From Candidatus Faecalibacterium gallistercoris (lineage in GTDB: Bacteria > Bacillota > Clostridia > Oscillospirales > Ruminococcaceae), in contig DXBJ01000046.1 of assembly GCA_019116585.1 (NCBI GenBank), forward strand, positions 1-50,120: DNA of 50,120 nt, read 5' to 3'. A program made the translations under genes and the position numbers. The notes below the pieces were generated by a model that was not told where the DNA came from, searched no databases, and saw nothing but the letters and a program-made list of their open reading frames with translations. Each line of letters starts with the position of its first letter. The first letter of the stretch is position 1. Shown here one piece after another: positions 16,187 to 26,309 of the stretch.

Positions 16187-17359
16187 TTATTTGTTGGTGT
16201 TGTTGAGGATGTCTTTCAGCTTGCGAAAAAATCCCTTGCGTTTTTCGTAGTTGTCATCCTTCAGGGTGCCCTCGAACTTTTTCAGTGCCTCGCGCTGGGT
16301 CTTGTTCAGCTTTTTGGGGATCTCCACGTCGCACTTGACGTACATGTCGCCCCGGCCCCGGCCGTTCAGGTACTGGATGCCCTTGCCCCGCAGGCGGAAG
16401 GTGGTGCCGCTCTGGGTGCCCTCGGGCAGGGTGTACTCCACTTTGCCGTCGATGGTGGGCACGGTGATGTTGTCCCCCAGCACCGCCTGGCTGAAGGTGA
16501 TGGGGATGGTGACCCAGACGTCGTAGCCGTCCCGCTGGAACAGGTCGTCGGGCCGCACCGTGACCATGACGATCACATCGCCGGCGGGGCCGCCGTTGGC
16601 GCCGGCGTCGCCCATGCCCCGCAGGGCAAAGCTCTGGTCGTCGTCGATGCCCATGGGGATGCTGACCTCCAGGGTCTTTTTGGTGGCCACCCGGCCGCTG
16701 CCGTGGCAGACCTTGCAGGGGTTCTTGATGATCTTGCCCTTGCCGCCGCAGCGGGTGCAGGGCTGCTGGCTCTGCATGACCCCAAAGGGGGTGCGCTGCT
16801 GCTGGATGACATAGCCGCGGCCGCCGCAGTCGGGGCAGGTCTCGGGCTGGCTGCCGGGGGCCGCGCCGCTGCCGCTGCACTCGGTGCAGGTCTGCTGCCG
16901 GGTGATGGTGATGTTCTTTTTGCAGCCGTGGACCGCCTCGTCAAAGCTCAGGGTGATGCGCACCCGGATGTCCTGGCCCTTGCGGGGGGCGTTGGGGTTG
17001 GCGCGTGCGCCGCCCCCAAACCCGCCGAAACCGCCGCCGAAGATGTCCCCGAAGATGTCCCCCAGGTCCACCCCGCCAAAGCCGCCGAAGCCGCCGGCCC
17101 CGCCGCCCTGGCTGGCCGCGTAGTTGGGGTCCACCCCCGCAAAGCCGAACTGGTCGTAGCGCTTGCGCTTTTCCGGGTCGGACAAGACCTCGTGGGCCTC
17201 GTTGATCTCCTTGAATTTTTCCTCGGCGGACTTGTCGCCGGGGTTGTAGTCCGGGTGGTATTTCAGCGCCAGCTTACGGTAGGCCTTCTTGATCTCCTCG
17301 TCCGTGGCTGTCTTGGATACCCCCAGGACCTCGTAATAGTCACGTTTTTCCTGTGCCAT
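16187..17359 (-). CDS. dnaJ: Chaperone protein DnaJ
   Basis: Hsp40 co-chaperone that delivers substrates to DnaK and stimulates its ATPase. ATG 17359 follows GAGAGGTGA; the GTG two codons upstream is less likely. The 390-residue protein has a J domain (about 1-72, with YHPDYNPG containing the HPD motif), a Gly/Phe-rich linker with repeated GGFGGFGG, and four CxxCxGxG zinc repeats ([32 protein letters not shown]). A substrate-binding C-terminal domain follows. It is the last gene of the heat-shock operon. Confidence 0.97.
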   Translation of the reverse strand: MAQEKRDYYEVLGVSKTATDEEIKKAYRKLALKYHPDYNPGDKSAEEKFKEINEAHEVLSDPEKRKRYDQFGFAGVDPNYAASQGGGAGGFGGFGGVDLGDIFGDIFGGGFGGFGGGARANPNAPRKGQDIRVRITLSFDEAVHGCKKNITITRQQTCTECSGSGAAPGSQPETCPDCGGRGYVIQQQRTPFGVMQSQQPCTRCGGKGKIIKNPCKVCHGSGRVATKKTLEVSIPMGIDDDQSFALRGMGDAGANGGPAGDVIVMVTVRPDDLFQRDGYDVWVTIPITFSQAVLGDNITVPTIDGKVEYTLPEGTQSGTTFRLRGKGIQYLNGRGRGDMYVKCDVEIPKKLNKTQREALKKFEGTLKDDNYEKRKGFFRKLKDILNNTNK

Positions 17360-17404
17360 TTCCACTCACCTCTCGCCGCCAGCTGCGCTGGCCTCAAAAC
17401 CGGC

Positions 17405-17436
17405 AAATGCCGCCCCGGAAAACCGGAGCGGCTTTG
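17405..17436. terminator. Hairpin between dnaK and dnaJ
   Basis: GCCGCCCCGG (17409-17418) and CCGGAGCGGC (17423-17432) pair around AAAA, flanked by AAAT and TTTG. It probably attenuates transcription between dnaK and dnaJ. The T-run is weak on either strand. Confidence 0.45.
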
Positions 17437-17534
17437 CCTTTATCCGGCAGGGGCCCGCCGGGGCGCCTGCCCGTTCAGCCGGTGCCTCCCGCCGGTTTGG
17501 CCGGGGGGCAGGGGCGTTTCGTTTTTTTCAGGGG

Positions 17535-19370
<1,836 letters not shown>

Positions 19371-19493
19371 AATCAAGGCTCCTCTCTCAAAGCTCGGTGT
19401 GATTTCGGTGTATGGTGTGACCGCGCTAGGCGGTAAAAGGGATGGCTCTCATCTGTGGGGCCCGTTCCGGGCACGGCGGGCGTCCGGGGCGGC

Positions 19494-20150
19494 CTATTCG
19501 GCCACCACCACGGTGGCGTGGCGGACGATCTTGTCGCCCAGCTTGTAGCCTTTCTGGTAGACGGTGACGACGGTGCCGCTCTCCTGCCCTTCCTGGACAG
19601 GCACCTGCTGCACGGCGTTCATCAGGTTGGGGTCAAAGGGCTTGCCCAGCACCTCGATCTCCTCGACCCGCAGGGTCTGGAAGGCTTTGGCGGCCTTCTC
19701 CAGGGTCATGGTGACGCCCTTTTTGTAGTTCTCGTCGGCGCAGGGGGCGTTGGCCGCCATCTCGAGGGTGTCCAGGATGGGGATGATCTGGTTCACTGCG
19801 TAGGACACCCCGTCGTTGAACTTCTGGTCCGCCTCCCGGGTGGTCCGCTTGCGGTAGTTGTCGTATTCGGCGGCAACCCGCAGCAGCTGGTCCTTGGCCT
19901 GGGCGGCGCTCTTCTCGGCGGCGTCCAGCTTGGCCTTCAGGGCCTCGGCCTCGCGGTTCTTTTTGTTGAACCAGCCGTCCTTCTTTTTGGGCTCGTCTTT
20001 GGCGTCGCCGGCGGCCTCAGGGGCCCCGGCGGTGTCGGCCCCGGCGCTGGGAGAAGCGGACTGTTCCGCCGCCGTCTCTTCGCTGCCGGTCTGGGCGCCG
20101 GCAGGCCCGGGGGTCTCAGCCTCGGGGGCCTTCTTGGTTTCTTCGCTCAT
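19494..20150 (-). CDS. grpE: Nucleotide exchange factor GrpE
   Basis: A 218-residue protein that releases ADP from DnaK. The N-terminal 65 residues are low-complexity (Ala, Glu, Pro, Gly). A coiled coil (about 70-115, NREAEALKAKLDAAEKSA) is followed by the GrpE signature region, including AAEYDNYRKRTTREADQKF and YQKGYKLGDKIVRHATV. ATG 20150 follows AAGGAGGAG. It begins 20 bases after the hrcA stop. Confidence 0.96.
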   Translation of the reverse strand: MSEETKKAPEAETPGPAGAQTGSEETAAEQSASPSAGADTAGAPEAAGDAKDEPKKKDGWFNKKNREAEALKAKLDAAEKSAAQAKDQLLRVAAEYDNYRKRTTREADQKFNDGVSYAVNQIIPILDTLEMAANAPCADENYKKGVTMTLEKAAKAFQTLRVEEIEVLGKPFDPNLMNAVQQVPVQEGQESGTVVTVYQKGYKLGDKIVRHATVVVAE

Positions 20151-20170
20151 CTGCGCTCCTCCTTATCAGA

Positions 20171-21220
20171 TCACGGCCTGCCGCGGTACGGCGCGGCCTG
20201 TGGTGCGTCTTTTCGTTTGCCTGCCATCCCTTCGCCCAGCTCGTCGGCAAAGGCTTCCAGCAGGGGGATCACCTTGCTGAAGGGCATCCGGGTGGGACCC
20301 ACCAGGGCCACCGACCCATACAGCCCGCCGCCCACCAGGTACCGGCAGCTGACCACCGACAGCCCGGGGATGCGGGGCTCCATATCCTCTCCCAGCAGGA
20401 CGCTGGCGCCTTCGGCGGGGGCTGCGATCAGCCGGGCCGCGGCGGCCTCGTCGTTGAGCAGGGTGAGGATGGTCTGGACCTTGCCCTCCAGCTGGGGCCA
20501 GTTGAGCAGGAAGGGCTCGCCGCCCAGGTAGACCCGCGGGGTGGCGGATTCTTCCAGGATGGCGGCGGCGGCGCTGACCACCGGGACCAGCGCCGGCTCG
20601 ATCTGGCTGCAAAGGTCGGCCAGGGCCCGCCGCGACAGATCCACGGCGGCCACGAAGGTCAGGCTGTGGTTGAGCAGGGAGGCCAGCTGGGCGGCCTTTT
20701 CCCGGGTCAGGCCCTCCCGCACCCGGGCCACCCGTGTGCGGACGTAGCCCGCCGAGGTGACGGCCAGGATGGCGGCGGCGTTCCGCCCCACCTGCACCAC
20801 CTCGAAGTGGGCGATGCACAGATCGTCGGCGCAGGGGGTGCTGACCGCGGCGGTGTAGCCGCTCATCTGGGCCAGCGCCTTGACCGCGCCCTGGGCCAGC
20901 CGGTCGGGTTCGTGGTCCAGGCTGGCGAACACGCTGTCCACCCGCGCCCGGGCCACCCGGTCCAGCGGCTGGCTGTCGTCCAGCAGGTGGTCGATATAGT
21001 AGCGGTAGCCTTTGGCGCTGGGCACCCGGCCGGCCGAGGTGTGGGGCTGTTCCAACAGGCCCAGCCGCGTCAGGGCCGCCATCTCGTTGCGCAGCGTAGC
21101 GCTGGACACCGCCATATCAAAATAGTTGGCAAGGACGCTGCTGCCCACAGGCTCGCCCTCGACGCTGTAGAGGGACACGATTGCCCGCAGCACACGCTGC
21201 TTGCGCTCATCCATTGCCAT
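20171..21220 (-). CDS. hrcA: Heat-inducible transcription repressor HrcA
   Basis: A 349-residue repressor that binds CIRCE elements when kept folded by chaperonin. ATG 21220 lies 9 bases after GGGAGG. The N-terminal winged helix shows GEPVGSSVLANYFDMAVSSA and the conserved LRNEMAALTRLGLLEQPHTS stretch, here TLRNEMAALTRLG and PHTSAGRVPSAKGYRYY. A GAF-like dimerisation domain follows. A CIRCE element in its own leader indicates autoregulation. It is first in the operon. Confidence 0.97.
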   Translation of the reverse strand: MAMDERKQRVLRAIVSLYSVEGEPVGSSVLANYFDMAVSSATLRNEMAALTRLGLLEQPHTSAGRVPSAKGYRYYIDHLLDDSQPLDRVARARVDSVFASLDHEPDRLAQGAVKALAQMSGYTAAVSTPCADDLCIAHFEVVQVGRNAAAILAVTSAGYVRTRVARVREGLTREKAAQLASLLNHSLTFVAAVDLSRRALADLCSQIEPALVPVVSAAAAILEESATPRVYLGGEPFLLNWPQLEGKVQTILTLLNDEAAAARLIAAPAEGASVLLGEDMEPRIPGLSVVSCRYLVGGGLYGSVALVGPTRMPFSKVIPLLEAFADELGEGMAGKRKDAPQAAPYRGRP

Positions 21221-21252
21221 GCTGTCCTGCCTCCCTGTTTTGATCGGATCGT

Positions 21253-21279
21253 TTAGCACTCGCTCTCTTTGAGTGCTAA
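21253..21279. promoter_or_regulatory. CIRCE operator
   Basis: TTAGCACTC at 21253-21261 and GAGTGCTAA at 21271-21279, separated by 9 bases. This is a perfect match to the HrcA operator. It lies between the promoter and the hrcA start, at about +5 to +30. Confidence 0.98.
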
Positions 21280-21283
21280 GTTT

Positions 21284-21311
21284 ATTATATGCAAATCCGG
21301 CCCGCTGTCAA
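21284..21311 (-). promoter_or_regulatory. Sigma-A promoter of hrcA-grpE-dnaK-dnaJ
   Basis: TTGACA (21306-21311) and TATAAT (21284-21289) are 16 bases apart on the minus strand, directly above the CIRCE element. Confidence 0.92.
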
Positions 21312-21407
21312 GGGGGTGGCAAAAAAGTTTTCAATTCTGTCATAAATTGGGGCGGGGCGGCCCCGGCCCCGGCGCGGGCCCGCCTGGGGGCCGGCTGGGG
21401 CCGGAGG

Positions 21408-21436
21408 GTATAATCCCCACTTTCTTACAAATACTA
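21408..21436 (+). promoter_or_regulatory. Candidate sigma-G promoter of spoVT
   Basis: GTATA (21408-21412) and AATACTA (21430-21436) are 17 bases apart, close to GHATR-N17/18-CATWHTA. spoVT is a sigma-G gene in Bacillus. Confidence 0.5.
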
Positions 21437-21474
21437 TCTCCGGAGCCCAATCAACGGAAAGCGAGGGAGTCATT

Positions 21475-22017
21475 ATGAAGGCAACCGGCATTGTCCGCCG
21501 CATCGACGAGCTGGGGCGGGTGGTCATCCCCAAGGAGATCCGCCGCACCCAGCGCATCCGGCGGGGGGACCCGCTGGAGATTTTCACCACCGGAGACGGC
21601 GAGGTCATCTTTAAGAAGTATTCCCCCATCGGGGAGCTGCACAGCACCGCCAGCCAGTACACCGACGTGCTGAACAAAAGTTTTGCCATGACGGCGTTTG
21701 TCTGCGACCGGGACCACATCATCGCGGTCAGCGGCACGGGCCGGCGGGAGATCGCCGACCGGGCCATCAGCCAGCCCCTGGAGCGCCTGATGGAAAGCCG
21801 CAAGCCCTATCTCAGCGAGGGAGTGCCCGAACAGGCGGTGCTGCCCTGCGAGGGGGCGGACCGGTCCATCCTCTGCGCCTGGCCCATCGTGGCGGCGGGG
21901 GACGTCACCGGGGCGGTGGGCCTGCTGACCGGCGACCGCACCGAGAAGCCCGACGCCTCCCACCAGAAAGCGGTGTCGGTGGCGGCGGCCTTCCTGGCCA
22001 AGCAGATGGAGGAATAA
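21475..22017 (+). CDS. spoVT: Stage V sporulation protein T, AbrB-family regulator
   Basis: A 180-residue transcription factor that modulates sigma-G-dependent genes in the forespore. The N-terminal swapped-hairpin AbrB domain is nearly canonical (MKATGIVRRIDELGRVVIPK, then EIRRTQRIRRGDPLEIF). A GAF-like C-terminal domain follows (about 60-178), in the full-length SpoVT arrangement. ATG 21475 is preceded by a weak purine-rich site (GCGAGGGAG). The gene stands alone between the heat-shock operon and a terminator. Confidence 0.95.
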   Translation: MKATGIVRRIDELGRVVIPKEIRRTQRIRRGDPLEIFTTGDGEVIFKKYSPIGELHSTASQYTDVLNKSFAMTAFVCDRDHIIAVSGTGRREIADRAISQPLERLMESRKPYLSEGVPEQAVLPCEGADRSILCAWPIVAAGDVTGAVGLLTGDRTEKPDASHQKAVSVAAAFLAKQMEE

Positions 22018-22041
22018 ACCGCCCCTGCCGGAAGGCAAACG

Positions 22042-22088
22042 AAACCGCCCCTTTGCCCGCGCAGCGCGGACGGAGGGGCGGTTTTTTT
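22042..22088 (+). terminator. Terminator of spoVT
   Basis: AAACCGCCCCT (22042-22052) pairs with AGGGGCGGTTT, followed by a seven-T run. It also marks the boundary with the A+T-rich island. Confidence 0.9.
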
Positions 22089-22153
22089 GGTAAAAAGAAA
22101 CTTTTATAATTCCAAAACAAAATCTGAAAGATTTGGATTCACAAAAAGAAGGC

Positions 22154-23155
22154 TTAACGTTTGATTTTGTGATACCACTTTTTCAGAGGAGACCTTATGC
22201 TTTCTGGAAGGAGGACTTTAAGAAAGTCTTTGAAGCGCCTTTTTAAGCTCTTAGAGTGCTGTACAGCGTAAAATAACCCCTTCTGAGCAAAAAGTTGTTC
22301 AAACTTTGATTTTTCAGGAGAAGGTGTTCTGGATTGAATAACCATTCGATTGTTTGCGACAATTCTTTCAAAAGTGGTTTCAAATAACTGAATGCTTTCG
22401 GTAGACTGCAAAAACTCTTTGCCCTTAACAGTATGTGCTAGGATAGCAGAAACTCCTTTTTCGTTCCAAAATATGTCGCTTTTGGTTGCACCCCAAAAGT
22501 CGCCAATCATAAGATCGCCCGTTCGGTTATTGCCTTTGAAAGGGCAATGATAACATCCCGGCTGTGCCATGACGCTAAAGGCATATCCATATTCGGTGCT
22601 GTAGAATTCTTTTTCAAATATTTGACCATTTTGGAATTTAGCGTATAGGTAGGTAGGCATCCAAGCGCCGCGTTTATGTCGCACCGAAAAATCTGCAATT
22701 TTATCGTTGTATTTATGTTCTAGGTATTTAATATATTCGCTATGTACTTTTTGGCTGGTAGGACCATGGCAGATTAATTCGCAAGCAATCAAGTTGTCAT
22801 AATCTCGCCCCAGAAAAGAACGCAGAGCAGCCACGATACAAGGCAATCCAAAAAATAGAACCCTCTCATTACTATCAAGCAGAACTTTGATGTCTTTATA
22901 GATGGTTTTCTTGTCAAAATGAAAATACTTTGAGCCTTTGAATTTATTTAGGTCGGATTCATTTCTTGTGATGAGGTATTCTGCCCGATAAAAGTCATCG
23001 CTGTAGGCGACGCCAGCGACATACCCACCGTCTTGTATCATTTGGCGTGCTAAAGCAGTTGCAATGCCGCCGGAAGTGCATTCCAGCAGCTCAGTATCAT
23101 CCTTTATATACCCGGCATAACACGCAAGATCGTGGTTTTTATATTGCTCAAACAT
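22154..23155 (-). CDS. Coenzyme F420 hydrogenase/dehydrogenase beta-subunit-like protein
   Basis: A 333-residue protein related to the FrhB/FpoF C-terminal domain. It has ECTSGGIATALARQMI, FFGLPCIVAALRSFLG, PGCYHCPFKGNNRTGDLMIG (residues about 201-220) and DFWGA. The CxxC-type cysteines (CYHC and others) could hold Fe-S or flavin chemistry, but no separate ferredoxin domain is present. In Clostridia, such proteins often sit in polysaccharide or pyruvyl-transferase loci; none is nearby here. Base composition is far more A+T-rich than all flanking genes, indicating acquisition by transfer. The role is unknown. The start ATG 23155 has a weak upstream AGGAG. Confidence 0.85.
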   Translation of the reverse strand: MFEQYKNHDLACYAGYIKDDTELLECTSGGIATALARQMIQDGGYVAGVAYSDDFYRAEYLITRNESDLNKFKGSKYFHFDKKTIYKDIKVLLDSNERVLFFGLPCIVAALRSFLGRDYDNLIACELICHGPTSQKVHSEYIKYLEHKYNDKIADFSVRHKRGAWMPTYLYAKFQNGQIFEKEFYSTEYGYAFSVMAQPGCYHCPFKGNNRTGDLMIGDFWGATKSDIFWNEKGVSAILAHTVKGKEFLQSTESIQLFETTFERIVANNRMVIQSRTPSPEKSKFEQLFAQKGLFYAVQHSKSLKRRFKDFLKVLLPESIRSPLKKWYHKIKR

Positions 23156-23177
23156 TTTGATTTGCTCCTGTCCAATA

Positions 23178-23310
23178 AAGTATACCTTTCCGGAAACAAT
23201 AAGGTTATAAAATTATATAATAAATAATAACATAGAAACGTTTTGTTTGCAAGTCGATTTGGCTGAATTTTGTCCAAAAAGGCATTCCGGAAAGGTATAC
23301 CTTTCCGGAA
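23178..23310. repeat. Palindromic operator-like repeat flanking the promoter
   Basis: Bases 23285-23310 form a perfect 26-base palindrome whose half is TTCCGGAAAGGTA. The 15 bases TATACCTTTCCGGAA recur at 23181-23195. The copies bracket the promoter of the F420-like gene, one upstream and one in the leader. On the plus strand, the palindrome is followed by CTTTTTTTAT, so it could also fold as a terminator. Confidence 0.65.
23224..23252 (-). promoter_or_regulatory. Promoter of the F420-like gene
   Basis: TTGCAA (23247-23252) and TATTAT (23224-23229) with a 17-base spacer on the minus strand, in A+T-rich DNA. It lies between two copies of the repeat described next. Confidence 0.65.
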
Positions 23311-23362
23311 CTTTTTTTATAATTTCATGAGTAAAATAAGAGAAGAATTCTTTTTGGCAATA

Positions 23363-23400
23363 CAAAAGCCCGCCGCAGGCCGGGAAAGGCTGCGGCGGGC
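23363..23400 (-). terminator. Terminator of the yerC-DJ-1 operon
   Basis: GCCCGCCGCAG pairs with CTGCGGCGGGC, followed by TTTTGTATT on the minus strand. Confidence 0.88.
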
Positions 23401-23417
23401 AGAACGAACGGCTGCGC

Positions 23418-23993
23418 TCAGCGGTGGCTCTTGTACAGCAGGCTGTGCTTGTAGGCGATGGCCTTCTGGATGCGGGCGGCCTCGTCGGGGCCGGCCAGCT
23501 GGCGCACCAGCTCCAGCCCAAAGGGGATGGCGCCGCCCAGGCCGTAGCTGGTGGTGATGTTGCCGTCCACGACCACCTCCTGGTCCAGCACCTCGGCGCC
23601 GGCCAGCTGGTCCTGGAACGCGGCGTGGGCGGTGGCCTTGCGGCCCTCCAGCAGGCCCAGGCTGGCCAGGATGCTGGGGGCGGCGCAGATGGCGGCCACC
23701 TTCTTGCCGGCGGCGGCCATGGCCTGCACCGCGCCGGTGACGGCGGGGCTGGCGGCCAGGTTGGGGGTGCCGGGGATGCCGCCGGGCAGGACCACCAGGT
23801 CCACACCGGCGTAGTCGATGTCCTCGGCCAGGGCGTCGGCGGTGATGGTGACCTTGTGGCTGCCGGTGACGGTCAGGCTGCCCGACGCGGACGCCACGGT
23901 CACCTCCACCTTGGCCCGGCGCAGAAGGTCAACGACGAGAAGGGCCTCGCATTCCTCGGTGCCCTCGGCGAAAAAGACAACTGCTTTGCTCAT
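23418..23993 (-). CDS. DJ-1/PfpI family protein
   Basis: A 191-residue class I glutamine amidotransferase-like protein of the DJ-1/YajL group. Members act as deglycases, glyoxalases or redox chaperones; the exact activity is not inferable. The nucleophile-elbow Cys is in VAAICAAPSILASLG, and the paired acidic residue in FFAEGTEECEALLVVDLLRR (residues about 8-27). The start overlaps the end of the upstream yerC gene by 4 bases (ATGA), so the two are translationally coupled. Confidence 0.93.
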   Translation of the reverse strand: MSKAVVFFAEGTEECEALLVVDLLRRAKVEVTVASASGSLTVTGSHKVTITADALAEDIDYAGVDLVVLPGGIPGTPNLAASPAVTGAVQAMAAAGKKVAAICAAPSILASLGLLEGRKATAHAAFQDQLAGAEVLDQEVVVDGNITTSYGLGGAIPFGLELVRQLAGPDEAARIQKAIAYKHSLLYKSHR

Positions 23994-24328
23994 GAATCGT
24001 TCTGCCTCCCTTGATATGTTTCAACGTATGCGGCATCGTCCGGGCCGGGCCGGCTCTCCTCCACGAACTGGCGCAGGACGCTGTCCCGGGCGGACAGCAC
24101 GCGGTTGACCCGGCTGATGATGGCGCTGGACGCGCCGGTCCGCTCCCGGATATCGGTGTAGATGCGGCCGTCGGCCAGCATCTCGGCGATGTTGTAGCGC
24201 TGTTCCATTGCGCTCAGCTCGGAATAGCTGCATACATCCATGAAGAAGCGGAAGCACTGTTCCGGCGTCTCGAGTTTGAGGATGGCCTGGTACAGGCCGG
24301 ACTTGCCGGTGGGATGATCTTTTGCCAT
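23990..24328 (-). CDS. TrpR-like protein YerC/YecD
   Basis: A 112-residue DNA-binding protein of the TrpR/YerC family. The helix-turn-helix lies at about residues 55-85 (GRIYTDIRERTGASSAIISR). The segment SELSAMEQRYNIAEMLADG is typical. ATG 24328 follows AGGAG. YerC of Clostridia and Bacillus is not a tryptophan sensor, and its targets are poorly defined. Coupling with the DJ-1 gene suggests a shared regulon. Confidence 0.9.
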   Translation of the reverse strand: MAKDHPTGKSGLYQAILKLETPEQCFRFFMDVCSYSELSAMEQRYNIAEMLADGRIYTDIRERTGASSAIISRVNRVLSARDSVLRQFVEESRPGPDDAAYVETYQGRQNDS

Positions 24329-24430
24329 GGTGTTGCTCCTCACTGTATCGGTGCGGTTTATTGCTTTAGTGTAAGTGTAAACCAAACCGGGCAAAAAAGC
24401 AACTGGAATTTATGAAGTGCGTGAAAAATT

Positions 24431-24922
24431 TTAAAGAAATTTTTCCACCGGCGTCAGATCCATCCGGATGCCCTCTGCCTCGGCGGGCTCGGGGGCGCCG
24501 GGGCGGTAGCCCCGTTCTTTGAAAAAGGCCAGCACCGGCAGGGCTTTGGTGTGCACTTCGGCCCGGACGCGGCCCTTGCCGTCGCTGCGGGCCAGCCGCT
24601 CGCAGGAGGCCAGGATGTCCCGGCCCAGGGCCTTGCCCCGGTAGGCCGGCAAAAGGTACAGGTGCAGCAGGTGGAGGGCGGTGGGCTCCATCTTCCAGGC
24701 GAAGTAGCCGATGGGCTTGCCCCCCAGCTGGACCACGAAGTAGTTGGCCCCGCCGTCGATGTCCGCCTCGATGGCGTCGGGGCTCTGCAGCGCCCCGATC
24801 AGGGCGGCCAGCTGCTTGGGCGGGTAGAATTTCTGGTAGCACTCCTGCCACACCTCGGCGGCAAGGTCGGCGGTCAGGTGGATATACTTGGCCTTGGCGA
24901 CCAGCTTGTAATCAGGTTTCAT
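24431..24922 (-). CDS. GNAT family N-acetyltransferase
   Basis: A 163-residue acetyl-CoA-dependent transferase. The acetyl-CoA-binding motif A is LYLLPAYRGKALGRDILASC, preceded by the PIGYFAWKMEP beta strand. The substrate is unknown. ATG 24922 follows AAAGGAAAC. It lies 24 bases after the pentapeptide-repeat gene in the same direction and probably shares its transcript. Confidence 0.9.
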   Translation of the reverse strand: MKPDYKLVAKAKYIHLTADLAAEVWQECYQKFYPPKQLAALIGALQSPDAIEADIDGGANYFVVQLGGKPIGYFAWKMEPTALHLLHLYLLPAYRGKALGRDILASCERLARSDGKGRVRAEVHTKALPVLAFFKERGYRPGAPEPAEAEGIRMDLTPVEKFL

Positions 24923-24946
24923 AGGTTTCCTTTCAGGTGGTGAGGG

Positions 24947-25627
24947 TTAACGGATCTCGAGGCCCAGCAGGCGGGCCAGCTCGGCGGCCTGGATGGGATC
25001 GACGATGGCGCCCCGCAGCTCCCGCAGGCTTTCGCCGGCGGTCAGGCCGGTCAGGCGGCAGCGGCGCAGGTCCAGCCCGCGCAGGCAGGCGCCGGTGACG
25101 CAGGCCCCCGACAGATCGGCCTCCTCCAGGGCGAGGTGCTTCCAGCGCAGGCCGGCCAGGTTGGCCCCGGTCAGGCTGGTGTCGGCGAACCGGACGCATT
25201 CCAGGGCGGCGCCGTCCAGGCGCAGGGCGTCCAACCGGCTGCCGGTGCAGTCCAGATCCCGGATGCAGGCCCCGGCCAGGTTGCAGCCCAGGGCCTTGAC
25301 CCCTTCCCAGCGGCAGCGCAGCAGGCTGCCGTCGTACCACTGGGCCCCCGACAGGTCGCACTGGCGGAACAGGCAGTCGGTGAAGGAGGCCCGCCGCAGC
25401 CCCGCGCCGGTCAGGCGGCAGCCTTCCAGGACGCAGCCGGCCAGGGTCAGGCCGTCCAGGTCCTCGCCGGTCAGGTCGGCCCGGCGCAGCAGCAGGCCGG
25501 CCCCCTCCTCCCCGGCGCCGGCCAGGGCGTACAGCCGGGCCGCGGCCTCGGGGCCTTCCAGCCGGTCCAGCCCGGCGTGGTCGGGGGGCAGGGCCGGCGG
25601 CGCGGGCAGGCAGGATCTGCGGGCCAT
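24947..25627 (-). CDS. Pentapeptide-repeat protein
   Basis: A 226-residue protein built largely of A(D/N)LxX-type repeats between about residues 48 and 200, for example ADLTGEDLDGLTLAG and TSLTGANLAGLRWKHLALEE. These would form a right-handed quadrilateral beta helix. Similar folds include DNA-gyrase-protecting proteins, but most members have no known role. ATG 25627 overlaps the nitroreductase stop by one base, so translation is coupled. No dedicated ribosome binding site is evident. Confidence 0.88.
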   Translation of the reverse strand: MARRSCLPAPPALPPDHAGLDRLEGPEAAARLYALAGAGEEGAGLLLRRADLTGEDLDGLTLAGCVLEGCRLTGAGLRRASFTDCLFRQCDLSGAQWYDGSLLRCRWEGVKALGCNLAGACIRDLDCTGSRLDALRLDGAALECVRFADTSLTGANLAGLRWKHLALEEADLSGACVTGACLRGLDLRRCRLTGLTAGESLRELRGAIVDPIQAAELARLLGLEIR

Positions 25628-26154
25628 CAGACCCGGACGACGTAGTCCGCCTTGCGGGGGGCGGCGGGCTTGGGCGCGGCGGCGGGGTAACCCAGGATGC
25701 AGAAGCCTACCCCTTCCCAGTCGCCTTCGATGCCCCACGCCTGCAGCAGGGCCTTGCCCTCGTCGGTGGCAAACATCTCCCGGGCCCGGTTGATCCAGCA
25801 GCTGCCCAGCCCCAGGCTGGCGGCGGCGTTCATCAGGTTGCCCATCACCAGGCTGCCGTCCTGCTGGGCGGTGGGGCGGTGGGCGTCGGCCAGCACCAGC
25901 AGGTAGGTGGGCGCGCCGTACATGGGGTCGCTGCCCTCCCGGCCCATGACGGCGGCGTTCATCCGGGACAGCCTGGCCCGGGTGGCCTCGTCCTGGATCA
26001 CCACGATCTTGGGGCTTTGCAGGCCCATGGCGGTGGGGGCGTAGGTGCCGGCTTCCAGCACGGCGGCCAGCTCGGCCTCGGTGATCTGGTCGGGCTTGTA
26101 GGCGCGGCAGCTGCGGCGGGTCTTTAAGGTCTCGAGGGTCTCGTTGGTCATCAT
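25627..26154 (-). CDS. Nitroreductase family protein
   Basis: A 175-residue FMN-dependent oxidoreductase. The FMN-binding start RRSCRAYKPDQITEAELAAV, the central LEAGTYAPTAMGLQSP and the region GLGSCWINRAREMF are typical. The C-terminus is short. ATG 26154 follows AGGAGG, 8 bases before. The substrate is not predictable. It heads an operon with the pentapeptide-repeat and GNAT genes. Confidence 0.92.
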   Translation of the reverse strand: MMTNETLETLKTRRSCRAYKPDQITEAELAAVLEAGTYAPTAMGLQSPKIVVIQDEATRARLSRMNAAVMGREGSDPMYGAPTYLLVLADAHRPTAQQDGSLVMGNLMNAAASLGLGSCWINRAREMFATDEGKALLQAWGIEGDWEGVGFCILGYPAAAPKPAAPRKADYVVRV

Positions 26155-26235
26155 GGGGCATACCTCCTTTTTTCATACAGTATACCGCACCGCGCCCCGG
26201 AAAGCAATAAAGGCGCGGCCACCCGGCCAAACGAA

Positions 26236-26274
26236 CAAAAAGGAGCCGGGCTGCTTGGGCGCAGCGGCTCCTTT
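26236..26274 (-). terminator. Terminator of the GntR-family gene
   Basis: AAAGGAGCCG pairs with CGGCTCCTTT around a 16-base loop, followed by TTTTTGTTCG on the minus strand. Confidence 0.88.
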
Positions 26275-26309
26275 GCACTTACAGACAGACAGGCAGACAG
26301 GGACGGGGG

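Noticed and set aside
22154-23155. A functional F420-dependent hydrogenase
   Set aside because: Only the FrhB-like domain is present, with no partner subunits or F420 genes nearby.
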